Shown here in pieces: positions 5,446-13,068 of a stretch of DNA of 17,324 nucleotides (the first letter of the stretch is position 1; every line of letters begins with the position of its first letter). The notes beneath the pieces are model-generated. The model was given only the letters and a program-made list of their open reading frames with translations. It did not search any database and was not told the origin of the DNA. Origin of the DNA: an uncultured Gemmiger sp. (lineage in GTDB: Bacteria; Bacillota; Clostridia; Oscillospirales; Ruminococcaceae); assembly GCA_959018215.1 (NCBI GenBank), contig CAUEKL010000024.1, forward strand, positions 1 to 17,324, read 5' to 3'. A program made the translations under genes and the position numbers.

Positions 5446-6681
5446 CTACAGTTTATTCAAACCATCGCCGCCGTTTTTGTGCAGATTGTCTGATTCTGGC
5501 TGGGTTTCGGCCCGGTATTGCCGGGGCGTCATGCCGGTCCACTTCTTGAATACCTTCCCGAAGTGGCTCTGGTCGGCAAAGCCGTAGGCGTAAGCGATGC
5601 TTTGGTAACTTTCCCGGGTAAAGGTAAGGCGCCACTGGGCGTAACGGATTTTTTCTCTGGCGATGTAGTCAAGCAGCGGCATCCCTTCCTCCCGGGCAAA
5701 CACATGGGAAAGGTAATCCGGCGTGACCTGCAGCACCTGCGCCAGCTCCTTTACGGTGATCTTTTGGTGCAGGCGGGGCAGGATCTCCTTTTTGCAGCGG
5801 ATGGTCAGGGAACTTTGCCGGGAGTCCATGGTTTGCTGCTGCACCATTTTGGCAAGCTGCATTTCCATGGCCCGGGCGGCGGAGTAGATGTCGGTGGGCT
5901 GGGTCAGCTCCTCCACACGCTGGATGAAGGCGTCCGAAAGGGAGTAGGCTGTCTCCGCGGCAAGCCCGCCCTCGATGGCGGAGCGGGTGGACAGGGTCAC
6001 CAGCACGATGGAAATGTTGCGCGCCTGCCGTACCGGGTCCCGGGACAATACGCCCACCTCCCCCACATAGGTTTCCTGAAAGCTTTTCTGCAGCCCGTCC
6101 GGGTCACCCCGGCGGATGCAGTCCTGCTCCCATTTTTCCTGGCTGTAGGGGTTGTGCACCTTGCCCTGTTCCTGAAAATTGTAGCAGACCTCGCCTACTT
6201 TTTCCTGCAGGGCCTGTTTTTGTTTTTCGGTCTGAAAATTCGACATCACGATCTGGTCCCAGCTCAGGCACCGGCCGGTGCAGTGGTGAAAGATCATGCT
6301 GATTCCCTGACAGAAGGATTCCAGGGAATTGTGGGAGATCCGGTAGGGCCGGGCGGGGTCCAGATTGTGCCGGGCGGCAACGGCCGCAGCCAGTTCCCGG
6401 CTGTCCACGGGAAGCGCGGAAGGCCCCAGTACCAGGGTTCCTTCCCCGGGGGTCACGATAATGCCGTACAGGGCCCCGTCAAGTTCGCAGTACACGGCGG
6501 GGCAGTCCGGCCGGCCCAGGGCAAGCAGTTCCCGCAGGAACCCGGCATCCAGGCGCAGCGGGTCCTGCTGCTCGCCGCGGTCCTGAAACACCTGGATGCA
6601 GTTTCCTTCCGGATCATAGTGTCGGATGGGGGTGTGGAGCAGCCCCATCAGATGTTCGCACAGTTCTACGGTGGTCAGCAT
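5446..6681 (-). CDS. AraC-family transcriptional regulator of the glucan/glucoside cluster
   Basis: 411 residues. The last 100 or so form the double helix-turn-helix DNA-binding domain: ITVKELAQVLQVTPDYLSHVFAREEGMPL (first helix-turn-helix, about 315-345) and QSIAYAYGFADQSHFGKVFKKWTGMTPRQYR (second, about 363-393). The N-terminal 300 residues contain no domain I recognise with confidence and are presumably the effector or signal-sensing part. The start is ATG at 6681 with GGAGGGG about 10 nt upstream. An in-frame ATG at 6768 lacks such a site. It lies directly upstream of the GH5 and symporter genes on the same strand, so it is the likely activator of that cluster. Its own promoter may be the one at 6957-6986. 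Confidence 0.9.
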   Translation of the reverse strand: MLTTVELCEHLMGLLHTPIRHYDPEGNCIQVFQDRGEQQDPLRLDAGFLRELLALGRPDCPAVYCELDGALYGIIVTPGEGTLVLGPSALPVDSRELAAAVAARHNLDPARPYRISHNSLESFCQGISMIFHHCTGRCLSWDQIVMSNFQTEKQKQALQEKVGEVCYNFQEQGKVHNPYSQEKWEQDCIRRGDPDGLQKSFQETYVGEVGVLSRDPVRQARNISIVLVTLSTRSAIEGGLAAETAYSLSDAFIQRVEELTQPTDIYSAARAMEMQLAKMVQQQTMDSRQSSLTIRCKKEILPRLHQKITVKELAQVLQVTPDYLSHVFAREEGMPLLDYIAREKIRYAQWRLTFTRESYQSIAYAYGFADQSHFGKVFKKWTGMTPRQYRAETQPESDNLHKNGGDGLNKL

Positions 6682-6925
6682 GAATGATCTTCCCCCTCCG
6701 GCATCCCCATTTCCCGGAAACGGTGCGGGGCACCCTTTCCGGCAAGGCAGACGATTCCATATAACCATTGTAGTGCATCTTTTGCAGATTCTCTAGCGGC
6801 TGTATGCCCCAAAATGTTGAAAATTTCTACCTTTTCGCTGCCGGGCAAGGCGCGGCCCCTCCGGCGCCGGAAAGCCGGAGCCCGGAAATCTGACAAAGAA
6901 TCGAAAAAAATCCGGGCAAAAATCC

Positions 6926-6954
6926 TTGACGGGGCGGGGGCGCCGTGCTATGCT
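6926..6954 (+). promoter_or_regulatory. Sigma-70-like promoter on the plus strand, no gene downstream
   Basis: TTGACG (6926-6931), a 17-bp spacer and TATGCT (6949-6954) make a good housekeeping promoter. Transcription would start near 6961, run through the palindrome at 6966-6983 and continue antisense to the TetR gene. No plus-strand gene follows. The match could be fortuitous in this G-rich spacer. Confidence 0.45.
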
Positions 6955-6956
6955 GT

Positions 6957-6986
6957 ATTATATAAACATACTGGAATGTATGTAAA
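6957..6986 (-). promoter_or_regulatory. Sigma-70-like promoter pointing to the AraC regulator gene
   Basis: On the minus strand: TTTACA (-35, 6981-6986), an 18-bp spacer and TATAAT (-10, 6957-6962). It lies about 275 bp before the AraC start, leaving a long untranslated leader (6682 to about 6950) with a 7-bp GC hairpin (6859-6865 with 6874-6880). A palindrome fills its spacer, so it is probably repressible. Confidence 0.6.
6966..6983. promoter_or_regulatory. Palindromic operator-like site (TetR/AcrR type)
   Basis: ACATAC-N6-GTATGT overlaps the -35 and spacer of the minus-strand promoter and the first transcribed bases of the plus-strand one. The half-site GAATGTATGT resembles operators described for AcrR-like TetR regulators, although the spacing here is shorter. 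The nearest candidate ligand is the TetR-like protein encoded at 7058-7645. That link is an inference. Confidence 0.55.
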
Positions 6987-7007
6987 TGAGGGGCGCGGCT
7001 CCCAAAC

Positions 7008-7035
7008 AAAAAGCGGGGAGCACCCGGGCTCCCCG
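7008..7035 (-). terminator. Terminator of the TetR-family gene
   Basis: CGGGGAGC (7014-7021) pairs with GCTCCCCG (7028-7035). On the minus strand the stem is followed by a five-T run (the A run at 7008-7012), 22 bp after the TetR stop codon. There is no T run on the plus side, so it works in one direction only. Confidence 0.8.
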
Positions 7036-7057
7036 TTCGGTCTCTGGCTGGCGGCTC

Positions 7058-7645
7058 TCAGCGGAACCGGCACAGGATCTCCAAAAAATCGGAAAGTTCC
7101 TGCCCGGTGACCTCCTTGCCTTCCTGGGTATGAAAGTACAACCCCTCAAAAAGAAGGAAAAACAGCTTGGTGGTGCTTTCGGTGCTGGCATGCAGGGTCA
7201 GCAGGCCCTGCCGCTGGGCATCCTCCAGAAAATCCTGTACCAGCTGCCGCAGCTGGTCCTTGTGCTGCTGTACGCAGGCTTCCAGTTCCGCAAACTGCGG
7301 GCAGGAGGGCAACAGGGTGGCCACGCTGTTGACCAGGGCATATTCGGTGGGCAGCGTGCAGGGCAAAGCCAGCAGCCGCTGCAGCCGTTCCTTGGGGGAG
7401 CAGGACGGGTCGTTCAGCGCCTGCTTCTTGCTGGCGGTCATGTCGTCCAGGGCCTGTTCCACCACCGTGATGAAGATTTCGTCCTTGCTTTTGAAATGCC
7501 AGTAGGCTGCTCCCCGGGTAAGCCCGGCTTTTTGGGCGATCTCCGCCAGGGTGGTACGGGAAAATCCCTTTTCCTTAAAAAGCTCTTTGGCGGCCTGGAG
7601 CAGCCGGCGCCTGGTTTGCAGGGCATCTTCTTTGGTACGCCTCAT
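7058..7645 (-). CDS. TetR/AcrR-family transcriptional regulator
   Basis: 195 residues, the usual TetR length. The N-terminal helix-turn-helix (about 10-57) is a textbook match: TRRRLLQAAKELFKEKGF, then TTLAEIAQKAGLTRGAAYWHF, with the AxYWHFKSKDEIF ending typical of AcrR-like efflux repressors. The C-terminal two thirds are the helical ligand-binding and dimerisation domain, with no identifiable ligand. The start is ATG at 7645 with only a weak upstream site (AGTAGG). The gene is a single cistron ended by its own terminator and is transcribed divergently from the GH43 gene. No efflux gene lies nearby, which is unusual for this subgroup. The best operator candidate is downstream of it, at 6966-6983. 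Confidence 0.9.
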   Translation of the reverse strand: MRRTKEDALQTRRRLLQAAKELFKEKGFSRTTLAEIAQKAGLTRGAAYWHFKSKDEIFITVVEQALDDMTASKKQALNDPSCSPKERLQRLLALPCTLPTEYALVNSVATLLPSCPQFAELEACVQQHKDQLRQLVQDFLEDAQRQGLLTLHASTESTTKLFFLLFEGLYFHTQEGKEVTGQELSDFLEILCRFR

Positions 7646-7965
7646 GGGAACCTACTTTCTGGTGTCAGACAATATCCGGAAACTCTGTGCAGGGGGGCCT
7701 GCGGGCAGGCCGGCGGGACCGCACAGGATGCGGCGGACCCCGGGCGGTGCTCTGCGCCTCCGGACTGCGGAAATTACTTAGTATTATAGCAGAAATGCTC
7801 CATATAGCAAACGGACGGGGAAATCCCCCCCGGACAACGGACGCAAAAGAGGTAGAAATAACAAACAAAATCCAAGATTTTTTCTATGGTTCTGCTCCGC
7901 TTTGTCCGCAATAATGGAAGAAACAGATCCTGCTGATGATTGTGATGCTGAAGGAGGCATTTTTT
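7646..7965. other. Divergent intergenic region between the TetR and GH43 genes
   Basis: About 320 bp without a gene. It holds the TetR promoter (7783-7810) and, toward GH43, an AT-richer stretch (7850-7885). CGGACAA near 7830 and TTGTCCG near 7902 are inverted copies of each other, a possible but weak regulator site. I could not find a convincing core promoter for GH43, which fits control by an activator. Confidence 0.55.
7783..7810 (-). promoter_or_regulatory. Promoter of the TetR-family gene
   Basis: On the minus strand: TTGCTA (-35, 7805-7810), a 16-bp spacer and TATAAT (-10, 7783-7788). It lies about 140 bp upstream of the start codon. No palindrome like that at 6966-6983 is seen here. 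Confidence 0.55.
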
Positions 7966-9609
7966 ATGAAAAATCCCATTCTGCCCGGCTTTCACGCCGA
8001 TCCCTGCATCTGCCGCAAAGGGGAGGACTACTATCTGGCGGTTTCTTCCTTTGAGTGGTTCCCCGGCATTCCCATCTATCATTCCCGGGACCTGAAACAC
8101 TGGGAACTGCTGACCCACGGCATCACCGACGACCGGCAACCCGATCTGCGGAAGCTGCCCTCGGCCAAGGGGATCTGGGCGCCCTGCCTGACCTGGTGCG
8201 AGCAGGACGGCCTGTTCTACCTGACCTACAGCGTCATGAACTCGATGAACGCCCGGTATTTTGATGTGGACAACTTTGTCAAGACCGCGCCCGAGATCAC
8301 CGGCCCCTGGAGCGAGCCGGTCTACCTGCATTCGGCGGGGTTTGACGCCTCAATGTTCCACGATACGGACGGCAGAAAATATGTGGTGGCCCTGGACTGG
8401 GAAACCCGGGAAACCTATGAAAAACCCGGCGCCATCTGCCTGGTGGAGTATGATCCCGGACAGAAAAAGGTGGTGGGGCCCATAAAGCGCATCTATACCG
8501 GCGGCACCGACCGCGGCTGCATCGAAGGCCCCCATCTGACCAAACGGGGGGACTGGTACTACCTGATGTGCGCCGAAGGGGGGACCGGCTATGCCCACGC
8601 CGTCACCATGGCCCGGTCCGCCTCGGTGTGGGGGCCCTATGAGCCCGACCCCCGGAACCCCATCGTGACCTCGGTCCCCGGGAATTTCAATGAGCGGCAG
8701 GACTGGGATCACCTGAAGCCCCGCTACTTCAATCCGGACAGCTACCTGCAGAAATCCGGCCACGGCAGCTATGTGGATACCCCGCTGGGAGAGACCTACC
8801 TGGTGCATCTGTGCGCCCGGCCCTTCCGCCCCGAACTGCGCTGCACCCTGGGCCGGGAGACCGCCATGGAGAAGATGACCTGGACCCCGGACGGCTGGCT
8901 GCGGATGGCGGACGGCGGCAACCTGGCCCGGGCCGAGTTCGAGCCCAGCCGCCTGCCGGAAGTCTGCTGGCCGGAACCCCCGGTGCAGGATGACTTTGAC
9001 GGCCCGGCGCTGGGACGCTGCTACTACGCTCCCCGGTGGGCGCCGGAGCGGTTTGCCGCCCTTTCGGACAAAAGGCTGCGGCTGCGCGGGCAGGAATCCC
9101 TGTGTTCCCTGAACCAGGTGAGCTTTCTGGCCCGCAAGCTCACGTCGGTGGAAACGACGGTCACCACACGCATGCAGTTCTGCCCCACATCCTTCCACCA
9201 TTCCGCGGGGCTGGCCCTCTATTATGACAATATGAATTATGCCTATCTGGAACTGTACCGGGAGGAGGAAGACCGCCCGGCCATGCTGCGGGTGCGCCGC
9301 CTGGAAAACGGGGTGCGCACCGAAAGCGCCGGTGTGGAGGTCCCGGAACAGTGGCTGTATCTGCGGCTGACCGTTTCAGGGCGGAAATCCCGATTTTCCT
9401 GGTCTGCGGACGGACAGGAATACCGCCCGGCGGGACCGGTGCTGGATACGTCGGAATTTTCGGACGAGTATTGCCGGTACGGCGAGTTCACGGGGGCTTT
9501 TGTGGGCCTTGCCTGTGAGGACAGCCTGCTGCACCGGGCCTGTGCTGTGTTTGACTTTTTCCGGTATGAGGCCCACCCGGAACAGGACGAAGCCCACTTG
9601 GGGCGCTGA
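7966..9609 (+). CDS. GH43 beta-xylosidase (XynB-like, GH43_11 type)
   Basis: 547 residues with no signal peptide, so probably cytoplasmic. The N-terminal five-bladed propeller domain begins NPILPGFHADPCICRKGEDYY. Catalytic residues are visible: base D12 (HADP), pKa-modulating D127 (GFDASMF) and acid E187 (IEGPHL). These positions fall within two residues of those known in the Selenomonas ruminantium xylosidase (D14, D127, E186). From about residue 330 a beta-sandwich domain (GH43 C-terminal/DUF1349 type) follows, which in this subgroup closes the active site. It would release xylose (possibly arabinose) from short imported oligosaccharides. The start is ATG at 7966 with AAGGAGG at 7951-7957. 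An in-frame ATG at 7936 has no such site. It lies 25 bp before a regulator start and is the first gene of an operon. Codons 402-547 are repeated downstream by a tandem duplication. Confidence 0.93.
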   Translation: MKNPILPGFHADPCICRKGEDYYLAVSSFEWFPGIPIYHSRDLKHWELLTHGITDDRQPDLRKLPSAKGIWAPCLTWCEQDGLFYLTYSVMNSMNARYFDVDNFVKTAPEITGPWSEPVYLHSAGFDASMFHDTDGRKYVVALDWETRETYEKPGAICLVEYDPGQKKVVGPIKRIYTGGTDRGCIEGPHLTKRGDWYYLMCAEGGTGYAHAVTMARSASVWGPYEPDPRNPIVTSVPGNFNERQDWDHLKPRYFNPDSYLQKSGHGSYVDTPLGETYLVHLCARPFRPELRCTLGRETAMEKMTWTPDGWLRMADGGNLARAEFEPSRLPEVCWPEPPVQDDFDGPALGRCYYAPRWAPERFAALSDKRLRLRGQESLCSLNQVSFLARKLTSVETTVTTRMQFCPTSFHHSAGLALYYDNMNYAYLELYREEEDRPAMLRVRRLENGVRTESAGVEVPEQWLYLRLTVSGRKSRFSWSADGQEYRPAGPVLDTSEFSDEYCRYGEFTGAFVGLACEDSLLHRACAVFDFFRYEAHPEQDEAHLGR

Positions 9610-9634
9610 GGAACAAAAACAGGGGGCGCGTTTC

Positions 9635-9814
9635 ATGGCAAAGGAAGAACCGATCTGTTTGCTGATTGCGGAAGACGAGCAGATGCTCCGTACCGGGCTG
9701 GCCGGCCTTGGCTGGGCGGCACAGGGGATCACGCTGCTGCCCACGGCCGCATGCAGTTCTGCCCCACATCCTTCCACCATTCCGCGGGGCTGGCCCTCTA
9801 TTATGACAATATGA
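9635..9814 (+). pseudogene. Truncated response regulator fragment (duplication copy)
   Basis: The first 38 codons equal those of the intact regulator at 10214, including the acidic pocket (AEDE) of the receiver domain. At the duplication junction the frame passes into GH43 sequence read out of frame and stops after 21 foreign residues. The product lacks the phosphorylated aspartate and all of the DNA-binding domain, so it cannot act as a regulator. It keeps the natural upstream sequence (AGGGGG about 8 nt before ATG) and may be translated as a 59-residue peptide. Confidence 0.85.
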
Positions 9815-10188
9815 ATTATGCCTATCTGGAACTGTACCGGGAGGAGGAAGACCGCCCGGCCATGCTGCGGGTGCGCCGCCTGGAAAACGGGGTGCGCACC
9901 GAAAGCGCCGGTGTGGAGGTCCCGGAACAGTGGCTGTATCTGCGGCTGACCGTTTCAGGGCGGAAATCCCGATTTTCCTGGTCTGCGGACGGACAGGAAT
10001 ACCGCCCGGCGGGACCGGTGCTGGATACGTCGGAATTTTCGGACGAGTATTGCCGGTACGGCGAGTTCACGGGGGCTTTTGTGGGCCTTGCCTGTGAGGA
10101 CAGCCTGCTGCACCGGGCCTGTGCTGTGTTTGACTTTTTCCGGTATGAGGCCCACCCGGAACAGGACGAAGCCCACTTGGGGCGCTGA
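9748..10188 (+). pseudogene. Duplicated 3' fragment of the GH43 gene
   Basis: It corresponds exactly to residues 402-547 plus stop of the GH43 xylosidase, that is, the second half of the C-terminal beta-sandwich domain. The catalytic domain and a ribosome binding site are missing. An internal ATG at 9751 could begin an open frame but has no Shine-Dalgarno sequence. It is a by-product of the 579-bp tandem duplication. Confidence 0.88.
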
Positions 10189-10213
10189 GGAACAAAAACA
10201 GGGGGCGCGTTTC

Positions 10214-11074
10214 ATGGCAAAGGAAGAACCGATCTGTTTGCTGATTGCGGAAGACGAGCAGATGCTCCGTACCGGGCTGGCCGGCCTTGGCTGGGCGGCA
10301 CAGGGGATCACGCTGCTGCCCACGGCCAAAAACGGCCTGCAGGCGGTGGAGATCGCGGCGGAACACACGGTGGATATCCTGCTTTCGGACATCCGGATGC
10401 CCGGCCTTTCCGGCATGGAGGTGGCACAGTTCGTGCGGGACCGGTATCCCCGGGCGGAGATCCTCTTTCTTTCCGGGTATGAGGAATTCGACTATGCCCA
10501 AAAAGCCATTTCCCTCCATGCCAGCAACTATATTCTGAAACCGGCCATGCCCCAGGATGTGCTCAAAGCGGTGGGGGCGGCCAGGGACAAGATCGTCCAG
10601 CGCCGCAAAGAAGAGCAGAGCAAACGCCAGATGGAGATGGAATTGCAGAATCTTTCCCGGGTGGCGTCGGCGGCCCAGGCCCCGGCGGATGAGCCGGGCA
10701 TCCCCACCGAGGAGGACATCACCCAGGTGGTGCAGTACATACGCAAGCATTATCAGCAGCCGCTGAATCTGGCCGCCCTGGCGGAAGAGTTCCATTTCAA
10801 CCCGGTCTACCTCAGCCGCCTGATCAAGAAAAAGTCCGGGCATACCTTCACCGAACTGCTGACCAGCACCAGAATGTACCATGCCGCCCGCCTGCTGCGG
10901 GACACGGTGCTGAAAAACGGGGAGATCTGCGCCCGGATCGGGATGGGGGACGAGCGGTACTTCGGGCAGGTGTTTCTGCGCACCTACGGAATTTCTCCGC
11001 AGCAATACAGGAAGCAGCACCGGCAGGGAAAGCCGCTGCCGCAACCGGACGGGGAGGACCATCTTGAAGAGTAA
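10214..11074 (+). CDS. AraC-type response regulator (YesN-like)
   Basis: 286 residues. A receiver domain spans about 6-125, with acidic residues E13/D14, phosphoacceptor D59 (LLSDIRMP), S87 and K109 (ILKP). A coiled, charged linker (about 128-150) follows, then an AraC double helix-turn-helix (about 172-266: NLAALAEEFHFNPVYLSRLIKKKSG, then ERYFGQVFLRTYGISPQQYRK). Phosphorylation by the adjacent kinase should control binding to promoters of the sugar uptake genes. The start is ATG at 10214 with a modest AGGGGG site. Its upstream sequence is the second copy of the tandem duplication, so it carries the same 25-bp GH43-regulator spacer as the original. The coding region overlaps the kinase gene by 11 bp, indicating coupled translation. 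Confidence 0.93.
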   Translation: MAKEEPICLLIAEDEQMLRTGLAGLGWAAQGITLLPTAKNGLQAVEIAAEHTVDILLSDIRMPGLSGMEVAQFVRDRYPRAEILFLSGYEEFDYAQKAISLHASNYILKPAMPQDVLKAVGAARDKIVQRRKEEQSKRQMEMELQNLSRVASAAQAPADEPGIPTEEDITQVVQYIRKHYQQPLNLAALAEEFHFNPVYLSRLIKKKSGHTFTELLTSTRMYHAARLLRDTVLKNGEICARIGMGDERYFGQVFLRTYGISPQQYRKQHRQGKPLPQPDGEDHLEE

Positions 11075-12857
11075 CGCGCGGTATTTCCGCGGCCTTTGGA
11101 ACAAATTGTGCAGCAACTACCGGAGCAAGATTTCGGTTGCGGTCACCGTGCTGCTGATCCTGTTCATGGGCATCGGGTTTGCGGAAATGTATTTTTTCAC
11201 CCGCAGCATCGTTCTGGAGCGCACCCATGCCTATATGCAGAACGCCGCGGCCTCCTGCAGCATCAACATCGTGAATTCCATTGAAGAAATCGAGGATGTC
11301 ACCCTGAGCATTCTGGGCAATGCCAGCATCCGGGAGGACCTGCTGACCCTGGAGGAAGAGGGCCTGGATGAATACACATCCTACCACTGCGGCATGGACC
11401 TGCGCCAGACCCTGGGCAGTTATGCCCTGCTGCGCACCGAGATCTCCTCCGTATGTCTGGTGACCCGGGACGGCGCTGCCTACAGCTACAACAAGGACCG
11501 CCGCCAGCCCTACAACCGCATCGGGGATATGGCCGATACCATCTATGCCCAGAACGGAAAGGTGGTCTGGTATGTGGGCGACGACGGGGATCAGACCCTG
11601 TGCTGCGCCCGGTCCATCAGCTATCTGCCGGACCTGCAGAGCCGCGGGCTGGTATCGGTCAGTGTCTCGGAAGACTACATCCGCTCCCTGTATGAGGAAC
11701 TGGTTCCCCCCGATATGGGCGAAGTGTACCTGCTGGATGAAAACGATGTGGTCATTTCCTCCCTGACCGGGGACGCCCTGGGACAGTCTTTGGGGGAAAC
11801 CTGTCCCCGGCTGCTGTCCCGCACGGGGGAGGACTACCGCGTGATGCGCAACGGCAACAGCGTGTATATCAGCGACCCCATGCCCAACCACTGGCGGCTG
11901 GTGCTGCTGGTGCCCCGGGATTATTATCTGGACGGCATGGGGCGCATCGGGGTGATCTTTCTCATTTCCGCCCTGGTGCTGGCCTGCCTGGGGGGAATGG
12001 CCATCTGGGGCATCACCCATCCGCTGACCAAACCCATTTACGAGCTGGCCCATGCCATGGAGGATTTCGGCCACGGCAACCTGAAAGCCCAAAGCCCGGT
12101 GCGCACCAATGACGAGATCGGCATGCTCAGCGATACCTTCAACCATATGGTCACCGACATGCACCGGCTGTATATCACGGCCTACGAGAAGGAACTCATG
12201 CGCCAGAGCACCGAACTGCGGGCGCTGCGCATGCAGATCAACCCCCATTTCCTCTACAATACCCTGGATACCATCAACTGGACCGCCCGCTTTTCCGGCG
12301 CCGACCAGGTGGGGGATATGGCCTGCAGCCTGGGCAGCCTGCTGCGGTATTCCCTTTCCCCGGGGGATTTTACGGTGCTGGCCAAGGAGGTGGCCTCCCT
12401 GGAGGATTACCTGGAGATCCAGCGGGTCCGCTACGGGGACAAAATGCAGGTGGAGGTGGATGTGGCGGCCTCCTTCGGCAATATTGACGTGCCCAAGCTG
12501 ATTATCCAGCCGATTGTGGAAAATGCCATCGTCCACGGCATCGAAAAGAAGATCGAGGACGGCCGGATTCACATCTGGGCGGAACTGGACGGGGATACCG
12601 ACCTGCTGCTGCACGTGGACGATGACGGCGTGGGCATGGATGAGGAGACCGCCCGGGGACTTCTTCTCAAACAGAAAAGCGGCGATTTCCGCCGCAGTTC
12701 CCATATTGGGGTGTACAACGTCCATCGGCGCCTGCAGATGTATTACGGCGACGGATACGGCGCCACCATCCACAGCGAAGTGGGGGTGGGCACCCGGGTG
12801 ACGCTGCGCATCAAGGCGCTGCGGGAACCGGATGACCCGCCGGAGGGCCGGGGCTGA
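11064..12857 (+). CDS. Sensor histidine kinase (YesM-like, HPK7 type)
   Basis: 597 residues. Membrane segment 1 is at about 22-45, followed by an extracellular sensory domain (46-290, dCache-like by position), membrane segment 2 at about 294-316 and a HAMP linker (317-370). The His_kinase domain has H395 in QINPHFLYNTLD. The ATPase domain has the N box around N487 (PIVENAIVHG), G1 at DDDGVGM (519-525) and G2 at GVGTRV (574-579). The family senses sugars or binding protein at the cell surface and phosphorylates a YesN-type regulator, here the preceding gene. The start is TTG at 11064, chosen because GGGGAGG lies at 11051-11057 with a 6-nt spacer. It overlaps the regulator's stop by 11 bp. The non-ATG start and overlap suggest lower, coupled expression of the kinase. 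Confidence 0.93.
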   Translation: MKSNARYFRGLWNKLCSNYRSKISVAVTVLLILFMGIGFAEMYFFTRSIVLERTHAYMQNAAASCSINIVNSIEEIEDVTLSILGNASIREDLLTLEEEGLDEYTSYHCGMDLRQTLGSYALLRTEISSVCLVTRDGAAYSYNKDRRQPYNRIGDMADTIYAQNGKVVWYVGDDGDQTLCCARSISYLPDLQSRGLVSVSVSEDYIRSLYEELVPPDMGEVYLLDENDVVISSLTGDALGQSLGETCPRLLSRTGEDYRVMRNGNSVYISDPMPNHWRLVLLVPRDYYLDGMGRIGVIFLISALVLACLGGMAIWGITHPLTKPIYELAHAMEDFGHGNLKAQSPVRTNDEIGMLSDTFNHMVTDMHRLYITAYEKELMRQSTELRALRMQINPHFLYNTLDTINWTARFSGADQVGDMACSLGSLLRYSLSPGDFTVLAKEVASLEDYLEIQRVRYGDKMQVEVDVAASFGNIDVPKLIIQPIVENAIVHGIEKKIEDGRIHIWAELDGDTDLLLHVDDDGVGMDEETARGLLLKQKSGDFRRSSHIGVYNVHRRLQMYYGDGYGATIHSEVGVGTRVTLRIKALREPDDPPEGRG

Positions 12858-12875
12858 TGGACCCTGCCGGAACCC

Positions 12876-12907
12876 GGAAAAGGCGGCCCGAAGGGGCCGC
12901 CTTTTCC
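12876..12907 (+). terminator. Terminator after the GH43-regulator-kinase operon
   Basis: GGAAAAGGCGGCCC (12876-12889) pairs perfectly over 14 bp with GGGCCGCCTTTTCC (12894-12907) around GAAG. The T stretch is within the stem. It separates this operon from the ABC transporter operon. Confidence 0.85.
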
Positions 12908-12976
12908 GTTTCCGGCGGTGGGCAGCCCGGTAAAAATCCTGCGGGGAAGTAGATTTTTTCAACACTTCGGATAATT

Positions 12977-12986
12977 CCACCGGTGG
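12977..12986. promoter_or_regulatory. Palindrome upstream of the ABC operon promoter
   Basis: CCACCGGTGG is a perfect 10-bp palindrome about 20 bp before the -10 element, in or just upstream of the -35 region. It could be a LacI-like or other regulator half-site pair. AraC-type regulators usually prefer direct repeats, so its binder is open. Confidence 0.4.
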
Positions 12987-13006
12987 TTTGCTTTTGGGGA
13001 AACACG

Positions 13007-13012
13007 TACAAT
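13007..13012 (+). promoter_or_regulatory. -10 element of the ABC transporter operon
   Basis: TACAAT lies 57 bp before the binding protein start. No recognisable -35 hexamer is found 16-18 bp upstream, which is typical of promoters needing an activator such as the adjacent AraC-type response regulator. Confidence 0.5.
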
Positions 13013-13068
13013 AAAGACAGTCAAAGACCCCGCACCCCAACGGGGCAAAAAGGATAGGAGGACTGAAT

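Larger units (their letters stand above)
9169..10327 (+). repeat. Perfect tandem duplication, 579-bp unit
   Basis: Bases 9169-9747 recur at 9748-10326, and the identity runs one base further (9748 and 10327). All positions I compared are identical. The unit runs from codon 402 of the GH43 gene to codon 38 of the response regulator gene. At the junction the regulator's GCC is joined to GH43's CGCATG with at most one shared base. Because the repeat is tandem, one complete copy of each gene survives: GH43 on the left, the regulator on the right. It is either a very young duplication or an assembly error. Confidence 0.95.

Noticed and set aside
6675..6896. Possible 73-codon leader peptide before the AraC gene
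   Set aside because: It would start with TTG without a Shine-Dalgarno sequence, shows no plausible domain, and its end overlaps the AraC start region. The region is better read as untranslated leader.
9751..10188. Independent 145-residue carbohydrate-binding protein
   Set aside because: It is identical to the end of the GH43 enzyme and has no ribosome binding site. It is explained by the tandem duplication.
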